Source: Bacteroidia bacterium
GTDB lineage: Bacteria; Bacteroidota; Bacteroidia; NS11-12g; UBA9320
Assembly (NCBI GenBank): GCA_029253325.1
Contig: JAQWZS010000236.1
Location: forward strand, 1 to 5,032
Reading direction: 5' to 3'
DNA: 5,032 bases
The notes beneath the pieces were generated by a model, which saw only the letters and a program-made list of their open reading frames with translations, was not told the DNA's origin and ran no database searches. A program made the position numbers and the translations under genes. Positions 1-5,032 of the stretch are shown in pieces; position 1 is the stretch's first letter; each line of letters starts with the position of its first letter.

Positions 1-1058
1 ATTATGCTGTTCTCCAAATTAGTAATCATGTTTTTGGTCATTTTACTTTGGTCATTTGTGATGACAACATCTAGATCTTTTGGGAAGATTCCAGCTTTAG
101 CTTTTTTAACAATATTTTGAATACTTGCTGCTGCTTCAATTAGATTACCCCCACTTTTTTTCTTGATATCTAGAGTCACAACAGGATTACTATTTAATCT
201 GGCATAACTGGTTGCTTCTTTCTGGCCGAAGTTTACAGTTCCGATGTCTCGCAGATAGACGATGTTTTGAAACTCATTTTTGATGATAATATTTTCAAGG
301 TCTCTCCAGTCTTTAAATTCCCCGTCAATTCGAATGTTTCTTCGAGTAATATTTGATCCTTCGATACTTTTAATATCGCCACCAGACATGGTTACATTCT
401 CATTTACGATGGCACTTTCTACATCATATAATGAGATCTCTAAAGCCTCCATTTTTACTCGGTCTATCGAAACTTCAACTTCTTCTTCCGAAAGCCCAGT
501 AATATCTACCGAAGAAATAGCTGACAAGTTTTCTATTTCATCTTGAAGGTATTCCGCATATTCTTTGAGTTTATTTTGAGGATAATCACCAGATACATTT
601 ACGTTCATTACTGGAAATTCAGAGAAGTCCATTTCCATGACGCTTGGGTCTGCTGGTAAATCATTAGGTAAATCAATTTTTGCACGATCGATAGCATCTT
701 TGACCTCTAATACCGCTTTTTCCCCCTTAACACTCAGCTCAAATTCTGCTACAATGATTGAAAAATCTTGAATATTAGTACTAGTAAGTTTCTTGAGTCC
801 AGATATCGTATTGATTTCTTTTTCAATAGGTCTGGATATCAAGTTTTCCATATCCACTGGTGAATTACCAGGATAAGCAGTATTGATGTAAACAATGGGT
901 TGTTTTACCTCAGGAAAACTTTCTTTTGGCATAGAATCATAGCTATTTATACCAATAAAAGTAATAATGCCAATGATAACATAGACTGATATTTTGTTAT
1001 TAACAGCCCACGATGAAAGCTTGAATTCTTTTATAATCTCGTTGATTTTTTTTGACAT
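1..1058 (-). CDS. RND-family efflux transporter, HAE1-type inner-membrane pump (5' part only, cut by window edge)
   Basis: This is the N-terminal 352 codons of an inner-membrane RND pump. Such pumps are usually about 1000-1150 residues and use the proton gradient to drive substrates out through an adaptor and an outer-membrane duct. The frame is open from the ATG at 1058 to the window edge with no stop. Visible in order are a short cytoplasmic start, a first membrane helix at about residues 22-40, and SFPEV (47-51). Then comes YPGNSPVDMENLISRPIEKE (62-81), the conserved start of the periplasmic porter domain, followed by porter/docking sequence including SIDRVKMEALEISLYDVESA near residue 200. 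These motifs fit HAE1 (drug/hydrophobe) pumps better than CusA-type metal pumps. The membrane-helix-4 aspartates needed for proton relay lie beyond the window, so activity cannot be judged. The start is 14 bp after the adaptor's stop, with an A/T-rich leader and no Shine-Dalgarno. The substrate cannot be predicted. Confidence 0.95.
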   Translation of the reverse strand, partial: MSKKINEIIKEFKLSSWAVNNKISVYVIIGIITFIGINSYDSMPKESFPEVKQPIVYINTAYPGNSPVDMENLISRPIEKEINTISGLKKLTSTNIQDFSIIVAEFELSVKGEKAVLEVKDAIDRAKIDLPNDLPADPSVMEMDFSEFPVMNVNVSGDYPQNKLKEYAEYLQDEIENLSAISSVDITGLSEEEVEVSIDRVKMEALEISLYDVESAIVNENVTMSGGDIKSIEGSNITRRNIRIDGEFKDWRDLENIIIKNEFQNIVYLRDIGTVNFGQKEATSYARLNSNPVVTLDIKKKSGGNLIEAAASIQNIVKKAKAGIFPKDLDVVITNDQSKMTKNMITNLENSI

Positions 1059-1072
1059 GATTTTGATTTAAA

Positions 1073-2212
1073 TTATTCAGTAATAATTTTTACTTCATCG
1101 CCAACAATTACTGAGTTTACACCTTCAGTTATCACCATATCGCCAGGAGTAAGTCCTGATTTGATGATTGTTTTGTTAGGGAATTGCTTGTCAATTTGAA
1201 TGATGCTTTTTTGAACAATTCTTTTATTACCATTTGTTTTTATAGTATAGATGAAGTGCTGATTATTAGCTACTCTAATCAGCTTTGTTGGAACGCTGAT
1301 TGCATCATTTGCTTCATAATCGTGGGCAGTTATCATAGCTAATAGATTAGGCTTCATCATTTTGATGTATTTGGTCGGTTTTACATAGAATGAAAAAGTT
1401 CTGTTGTTTGGATTAATCACATTACTTATGGCAGAAACTTTTTCAGTGGTGTTTAATTGAATGGATGGAAAAGAGAGACTAACTTCTTGTCCGACTTTTA
1501 ATTTACCCAAATAAGTTTCGGAGGCAGATGCTACAATTTTGATGTCACTCAAGTTTACGATACGAGCCACAGGCCCACCAGTCATACTTCCAACAAATTC
1601 TCCTTCATTGGCCATGACTTCATCAACTGTACCACTGATTGGAGAACGAAGCGAATATTTTCCTAGTTGTGTTTGTGCAGTTTGGATAGCATTTTGCAAT
1701 TGTTCATATTGATTTTTTGCCTGAAGGTACTGCATTTCACTGCCTATATTTTTATTCCACAGACGTTCTTGTTTTTCGAAATTGAGTTTTACAAGTTCGA
1801 TGCTCCCCTCTAATTCGTTTATTTGAGCATCTGCTATGCTACCATCTAATGTTGCAATTACTTGACCTTTTGAGACTTTTTGACCTTCTTTAATATGTAG
1901 ACGAATAATTTTTGCAGGTACCTCAGGCGAAACGAGTACATTTCGATCCGATTTGACAATACCTTGGACTTCAAATGGATTTTTGAAAACACCTTTTTTT
2001 ATTTCTATTGCCATTACTGCAATAGCATTATCTCGTGCATTGGTGTCTAACGACTGAATTTCTCGTTTGAGATCCAATATTTCTTTTTTAAGTGTAACTA
2101 GATCTTTCTCTTTTTGAGTTAGTTTTTCTTGTTTTTCTTGAATTTCTGTTAAATCTTTATTGCCACATGATGCAGCTAAAAAAATGATAAGTAGTATGAA
2201 TATATTTTTCAT
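1073..2212 (-). CDS. RND efflux periplasmic adaptor (membrane fusion protein, HlyD/AcrA-like lipoprotein)
   Basis: This 379-residue adaptor links the RND pump to the outer-membrane duct. I chose the ATG at 2212 because it gives a clean lipoprotein signal: MKN, a hydrophobic run, and a lipobox ending LAASC with the acylated Cys at 16. An upstream in-frame ATG at 2290 would add 26 charged residues, overlap the preceding gene and bury the signal. Residues 21-56 are a Lys/Glu/Leu-rich predicted coiled coil. The first half of the lipoyl domain is at about 87-124 (VLVSPEVPAKI, KEGQKVSKGQ). An alpha-hairpin follows at about 126-185, and the second lipoyl half starts at LRSPISGTV (188-196). The beta-barrel and membrane-proximal domains follow, ending with GLTPGDMVITEG. 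The length is normal for the family. The gene lies 37 bp after the TolC-like gene and 14 bp before the pump gene, so it is surely in the same operon. Lipid anchoring to the periplasmic face of the inner membrane is inferred from the lipobox. Confidence 0.95.
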   Translation of the reverse strand: MKNIFILLIIFLAASCGNKDLTEIQEKQEKLTQKEKDLVTLKKEILDLKREIQSLDTNARDNAIAVMAIEIKKGVFKNPFEVQGIVKSDRNVLVSPEVPAKIIRLHIKEGQKVSKGQVIATLDGSIADAQINELEGSIELVKLNFEKQERLWNKNIGSEMQYLQAKNQYEQLQNAIQTAQTQLGKYSLRSPISGTVDEVMANEGEFVGSMTGGPVARIVNLSDIKIVASASETYLGKLKVGQEVSLSFPSIQLNTTEKVSAISNVINPNNRTFSFYVKPTKYIKMMKPNLLAMITAHDYEANDAISVPTKLIRVANNQHFIYTIKTNGNKRIVQKSIIQIDKQFPNKTIIKSGLTPGDMVITEGVNSVIVGDEVKIITE

Positions 2213-2249
2213 GTGTATGTTGTCTAGGTGTTTTATTAAAAGTCTTAGT

Positions 2250-3572
2250 TTAAAGTATTCCAAATGCTTTTTGTAAGTTAATATGGGCAATATTTAGTTG
2301 GTATAGTGCATTTAGATAATTTATTTTAGCTTGAGTAAACTCGTTGTCTGCCGTAACCATTTCAAAACTACTACCTACACCTTCTTTAAATTTAATGGAG
2401 GTTGTTTGGTAAATGTCTTCAGCAAGCTGCTTGTTTCGCTTTTGAAGTTGAAGCGTTTTTTTAGCTTCTTCATATGCATTCTTGGATTGGTTTAGTTCCA
2501 GGTTGATACCTCTTAGAGCTTGACTTCTTGTATTTTCTGTTTTCTTGATTTTTATTTTAGCCTGATCAATTTTAGATTTCTTGTATAAACCATCAAATAG
2601 AGGCAGTTTAAGACCAACGCCATATCTACCGTTGCCATACCAATCCGTGCCTAATTCAGAAAACTTATTTTCTCCACCAAATGTACTTGATCCATAGGAG
2701 AAATTACCATATAAGCTAGGCATATATCCTACTTTAAAGCGTTTAAGGTCAAGTTCGTTCATTAGTTGTTGTTGATCCAACAACTTTATTTCAATTCGGT
2801 TATTGGGATCAAAATTTGATGTTAAAATACTTTCTTCAACTTCAGAAGGAAGAGGAGTGGTAAGCTCTATATTTTGATTAATATTTATTCCGATTGTGTT
2901 CAAAAGAAGTTGCTGCGTAAGTTGGGTTTGGTTATTGACTCTTGTGAGGTTTACATCTAAATTTGATAGTGCAAGTCCGATTCGGTCAACGTCCAATTGC
3001 TCTGCAAATCCGGCCTTATACATTGCCTCTGTCTCCGATTTGAGTCGCATCATATTTTGATAACTTGATTGCAATTGGTTTAAATTTTGTTCTGCAATCA
3101 ATACCATATAGTAAGCCTTGCACACTGCTTCTTTGACATCAATTTCAGCGGATGAAGAACTTAACTTACTGATTTTTACAAACTCAGAGGAAGCCTTTAA
3201 GCCAAGAAAAAATGTTCCGTCAAAAAGTAGCTGATTGACACCAACGGCAGCATTCACGTTGAAAGGAACCCCAAATTGAGCGGCTATGGTAGTGCCTGGT
3301 TGTCCTACAAAATCCCCAGGAATAATTTGAGTAGGAATTTCAAAGGTGTGGTTGAAGTCTGCACTCCCATTTATTTGTGGTAATCCATTTGATAATACTT
3401 CGGTTACTTGATGCTGGGCATATTTAATGTCTAAATCAGCATTTAAAATGTCAGTATTCTTTTGTTTTGCCATCGCAATGGCATCCTCAAGCGATAATGA
3501 TAATACCTCTGATTTCTGGCAAAACCCATAAAAATTTGAGAGTATGATAATTAGCGATAATAGATATTTCAT
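2250..3572 (-). CDS. TolC-family outer-membrane efflux protein (OEP)
   Basis: This 440-residue protein is the outer-membrane duct of the tripartite pump. TolC-family proteins are trimers, each chain giving two OEP repeats of long helices plus barrel strands. Here an N-terminal hydrophobic signal (residues 1 to about 18, MKYLLSLIIILSNFYGFC) is followed by SLSLEDAIAMAKQKN, the usual OEP opening. The first repeat runs to about residue 215 and includes YKAGFAEQLDVDRIGLALSN. The second contains the proline/glycine-bounded barrel segment GVGLKLPLFDGLYKKSKIDQ and ends with FKEGVGSSFEMVTADNEFTQ and a C-terminal coiled helix, as is typical. The Cys at the signal end has Phe at -1, which does not fit a lipobox, so I read a type I signal. 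The ATG at 3572 is preferred over an in-frame ATG at 3632 because it starts the signal peptide directly and overlaps the regulator's stop as ATGA, suggesting translational coupling. Confidence 0.95.
   Translation of the reverse strand: MKYLLSLIIILSNFYGFCQKSEVLSLSLEDAIAMAKQKNTDILNADLDIKYAQHQVTEVLSNGLPQINGSADFNHTFEIPTQIIPGDFVGQPGTTIAAQFGVPFNVNAAVGVNQLLFDGTFFLGLKASSEFVKISKLSSSSAEIDVKEAVCKAYYMVLIAEQNLNQLQSSYQNMMRLKSETEAMYKAGFAEQLDVDRIGLALSNLDVNLTRVNNQTQLTQQLLLNTIGININQNIELTTPLPSEVEESILTSNFDPNNRIEIKLLDQQQLMNELDLKRFKVGYMPSLYGNFSYGSSTFGGENKFSELGTDWYGNGRYGVGLKLPLFDGLYKKSKIDQAKIKIKKTENTRSQALRGINLELNQSKNAYEEAKKTLQLQKRNKQLAEDIYQTTSIKFKEGVGSSFEMVTADNEFTQAKINYLNALYQLNIAHINLQKAFGIL
3569..3572 (-). other. 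ATGA stop/start overlap between regulator and TolC-like gene
   Basis: The ATG of the TolC-like gene (3572-3570) shares two bases with the TGA stop of the regulator (3571-3569). Such 4-bp overlaps usually mean translational coupling by re-initiation. No Shine-Dalgarno is visible just upstream. The arrangement ties the duct's synthesis to that of the repressor. Confidence 0.85.
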
Positions 3573-4186
3573 GATTGGTCTGTTATTTCGTTGATGTGTT
3601 GTTTTAAGTATGTTCTTCCCTCTTCCGTACATATTCCATGCAAATGATAGCTAACCATCTGAAAATGAATCGTCTGAAATTGATAATTGTTCTCAGCAGA
3701 CGTAAATTGTTTTACCATGCCACTAACTAAAGTAATGTACATAAGAGCTATAATCTCTGCATTAATATCTGAGCGAAACAGCCCTGATTTAATGCCATGT
3801 TTTATATTGTTTTTTACGGTATCCTTAAAATAGTCTGTTCTGAATTCTTCCATTTTTGCCCATTGATCAGGATAAAATTTTTGCATATCATAAATCATGG
3901 TTGGGTTTAGATCTTTTTTAGACTGACTGATGTATCGACTAAAATCAATCATGCGTTGAATAGCATTTTTATTACTGTTCGCATACTTTTTTAAGGTTGA
4001 TTTTTCAAAATTTATTTTCTCCTCAATTACTCGATTTACTAAGTCTTGTTTATCTATAAAACATTTATAAATCGTTTTTTTACTAATACGAAGTATCTGA
4101 GCAATATCATCCATGCTAACACTTTTGATGCCAATTCGCATAAAAAGTTGTTTTGCCTCTTCTAATATTTTGTATGATTCGTCCAA
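3569..4186 (-). CDS. TetR/AcrR-family transcriptional regulator, probable repressor of the efflux operon
   Basis: This 205-residue one-component regulator has an N-terminal TetR helix-turn-helix and a C-terminal ligand/dimer domain. Helix 1 is DESYKILEEAKQLFMRIG (residues 2-19). The HTH is at about 24-43 (SMDDIAQILRISKKTIYKCF), followed by IDKQDLV, a very typical family pattern. The rest is helical and poorly conserved, so the ligand is unknown. The start codon is TTG at 4186. The in-frame stretch upstream to a stop at 4204-4202 has no ATG or GTG. The first internal ATG (residue 16) would delete helix 1, which supports the DNA-binding domain. The gene is first in the efflux cluster and its stop overlaps the next start, so it is likely co-transcribed and self-regulating. 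Repression of the pump genes is inferred from context and from a candidate operator upstream. An activator role is possible but less common for the family. Confidence 0.93.
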   Translation of the reverse strand: MDESYKILEEAKQLFMRIGIKSVSMDDIAQILRISKKTIYKCFIDKQDLVNRVIEEKINFEKSTLKKYANSNKNAIQRMIDFSRYISQSKKDLNPTMIYDMQKFYPDQWAKMEEFRTDYFKDTVKNNIKHGIKSGLFRSDINAEIIALMYITLVSGMVKQFTSAENNYQFQTIHFQMVSYHLHGICTEEGRTYLKQHINEITDQS

Positions 4187-4196
4187 AAGTAAGGTG

Positions 4197-4229
4197 CAAA
4201 GTTAAATTTGGAAACTTATAAAACACAAA
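4197..4229 (-). promoter_or_regulatory. Bacteroidota-type promoter for the regulator/efflux operon
   Basis: Read on the minus strand, TTTG (4229-4226) is followed after 21 bp by TAACTTTG (4204-4197). This matches the known Bacteroidota primary sigma consensus, a TTTG or TTG -33 box, about 17-23 bp spacer, and a TAnnTTTG -7 box. Transcription would be expected to begin roughly 4-7 bases downstream, near 4193-4190, only a few bases before the TTG start at 4186. The call rests on motif match and position only. Confidence 0.65.
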
Positions 4230-4237
4230 TAGTTTCC
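4210..4237. promoter_or_regulatory. Inverted repeat, candidate TetR-family operator
   Basis: Perfect 7-bp arms GGAAACT (4210-4216) and AGTTTCC (4231-4237) are separated by 14 bp. Their centres are 21 bp apart, about two helical turns, which suits a symmetric dimer binding one DNA face. The repeat covers the -33 box and most of the spacer of the regulator's promoter, where bound repressor would block RNA polymerase. Some TetR-family operators are long split palindromes of this sort. Binding by this regulator is inferred, and a chance repeat is not excluded. Confidence 0.45.
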
Positions 4238-4340
4238 GTAGTTTTATCGGATTTTCCTATCATTTCATCTGTTTTTAGGGGGATGACTACATTGGTGAAA
4301 AAATCAAGATAAATATGATTCAACATCATCCGACATTATT

Positions 4341-4348
4341 TACTTTCG
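4341..4348 (+). promoter_or_regulatory. Possible -7 promoter box for the kinase gene
   Basis: TACTTTCG resembles the Bacteroidota -7 box TAnnTTTG with one mismatch (C for T). It ends 4 bases before the kinase GTG start. No TTTG or TTG is found at a suitable distance upstream, so this is a weak call. If it is used, the transcript would begin at or next to the start codon. Confidence 0.35.
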
Positions 4349-4352
4349 TAAT

Positions 4353-4976
4353 GTGAAAAATAGCACATCATTTTTGGTAGGTTTGGCAGGAGGCAGTGCT
4401 TCTGGTAAGACTACTTTTATTCGTCAGATTAGCAAAGAATTTGGCAATAATAAAGTGTGTGTTATATCACAAGATCACTATTACAAGTGCTTATCAGAAC
4501 AACTTAGGGATGAAAATGGAATTGTTAACTTTGATCATCCTACAGGTATTGATTTTAAACGCATTAAAAAAGACATTAGAAAACTTCTTAAAGGTCAAAC
4601 GGTTCAAATTGTCGAATACACATTCAACAATCCAGATATTTTTCCAAAACAGATTGTCTACCAACCAGCACCCATTATATTATTAGAAGGTCTCTTCGTA
4701 TTTGCAGATAAGGGGTTGAATTCCATGTATGATTATCGTTTGTATATAGATGCAGATGAAGATGTTACGTTGGATAGAAGGTTGAAGAGAGACACCAATG
4801 AGCGAGGAATGACTCATGAAGAAGTAATGTATCAGTGGGATAATCATGTGAAACCTGCCTATGATCAGTTTCTAAAGCCCCACAAAAAAGAGTCTGATTA
4901 TGTGATTCAAAACACAGATAATTTTGACGATTGTCTTAGTCATGTAATTGCTAAATTTAAGGAAGTGATGGTGTAA
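4353..4976 (+). CDS. udk: Uridine kinase-family P-loop nucleoside kinase (specificity uncertain)
   Basis: This complete cytoplasmic kinase has 207 residues, against 213 for E. coli Udk. Classical members phosphorylate uridine or cytidine with ATP or GTP in pyrimidine salvage. Visible motifs are Walker A GGSASGKT (residues 13-20), QDHYYK (40-45) with the likely catalytic-base Asp41, NFDHPTGIDF (59-68), the strand IILLEG (108-113), and the lid DRRLKRDTNERG (141-152) with its arginines. The start is GTG at 4353. In frame back to the stop at 4296-4298 there is no ATG, and starting here gives the normal short lead before the P-loop. In the segment that reads YxxxxHxR in E. coli Udk and human UCK2, this protein has YTFNNPDI (89-96), so the base-contacting His and the following Arg are missing. 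The family is certain but the nucleoside is not. The gene is divergent from the efflux cluster, with no evident functional link. Confidence 0.9.
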   Translation: MKNSTSFLVGLAGGSASGKTTFIRQISKEFGNNKVCVISQDHYYKCLSEQLRDENGIVNFDHPTGIDFKRIKKDIRKLLKGQTVQIVEYTFNNPDIFPKQIVYQPAPIILLEGLFVFADKGLNSMYDYRLYIDADEDVTLDRRLKRDTNERGMTHEEVMYQWDNHVKPAYDQFLKPHKKESDYVIQNTDNFDDCLSHVIAKFKEVMV

Positions 4977-5032
4977 TTATTATAACTTAAAATGTACTCT
5001 TTTGAAAGTCTAAATTCAACCTAAACTTTAAT
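4977..5032. other. Downstream tail with no supported feature
   Basis: The 56 AT-rich bases after the kinase stop show no convincing terminator, gene start or promoter. The only symmetry is a 5-bp AAAGT/ACTTT pair with a long loop and no T-run after it. Confidence 0.6.

Noticed and set aside
280..546. 88-codon plus-strand open frame
   Set aside because: It lies antisense inside the RND pump gene, which has strong family motifs over the same bases and stays open to the window edge. The translation resembles no known family.
2213..2290. N-terminal extension of the adaptor from an upstream ATG
   Set aside because: It would place 26 charged residues before a textbook lipoprotein signal and overlap the TolC-like gene. 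The ATG at 2212 explains the signal peptide.
3573..3632. N-terminal extension of the TolC-like protein from an upstream ATG
   Set aside because: It would add 20 polar residues ahead of the signal peptide and overlap the regulator. The ATGA overlap at 3572 is the normal arrangement.
4139..4141. Internal ATG (Met16) as the regulator's start
   Set aside because: It would remove helix 1 of the TetR DNA-binding domain, which is well conserved here, so the TTG at 4186 is preferred.
4283..4312. Nine-codon ATG open frame preceded by AGGGGG in the intergenic region
   Set aside because: The purine run directly abuts the ATG, too close for ribosome binding, and this phylum rarely uses such sites. Nothing else supports translation.
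4315..4329. Inverted repeat ATGAT-N5-ATCAT upstream of the kinase gene
   Set aside because: Five-bp arms of AT-rich sequence are expected by chance in a region this size, and there is no linked regulator apart from the TetR protein, whose likely site differs.
4396..4686. 96-codon plus-strand open frame
   Set aside because: It is an alternate frame within the uridine-kinase-family gene, whose motifs are clear. The out-of-frame product is low-complexity.
5005..5029. AAAGT/ACTTT pair as a terminator for the kinase gene
   Set aside because: The stem is only 5 bp with a 15-base loop and no following T-run, so it would be unstable.

Overview
The window looks like a piece of a Bacteroidota (Bacteroidetes) chromosome, probably a Flavobacteriia- or Cytophagia-like organism. 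The evidence is an AT-rich composition, starts without Shine-Dalgarno sequences, TAnnTTTG-type -7 promoter boxes, and proteins typical of that phylum. I cannot resolve the genus.

Positions 1-4186 hold a four-gene minus-strand cluster for a tripartite RND efflux pump. In order of transcription it contains a TetR/AcrR-type repressor (4186-3569), a TolC-like outer-membrane factor (3572-2250), a lipoprotein membrane-fusion adaptor (2212-1073) and the first 352 codons of an HAE1-type RND transporter (1058 to the window edge at 1). The genes are tightly packed: a 4-bp ATGA overlap, then gaps of 37 bp and 14 bp. This suggests a single transcript under the regulator's promoter. The transporter would move substrates by proton antiport, the adaptor would bridge the periplasm and the TolC-like protein would form the exit duct. 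The repressor probably controls the whole cluster, including its own gene.

The 166-bp divergent intergenic region (4187-4352) carries a good Bacteroidota promoter for the repressor. A 28-bp inverted repeat lies across that promoter's spacer and -33 box and is a plausible self-operator. A weaker -7-like box lies directly before the rightward gene. Both divergent genes appear to use non-ATG starts (TTG and GTG) a few bases downstream of these boxes, which implies leaderless or almost leaderless mRNAs.

Positions 4353-4976 encode, on the plus strand, a complete uridine-kinase-family P-loop kinase. Its phosphate-transfer motifs are intact, but the segment that contacts the base in classical uridine/cytidine kinases is altered. 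The last 56 bases show nothing I can support.

Overall this is an ordinary efflux operon next to a nucleoside-kinase-like gene. I see no CRISPR array, mobile element, RNA gene or clearly undescribed system. The most useful leads are the candidate operator, the non-ATG near-leaderless starts and the diverged kinase loop.
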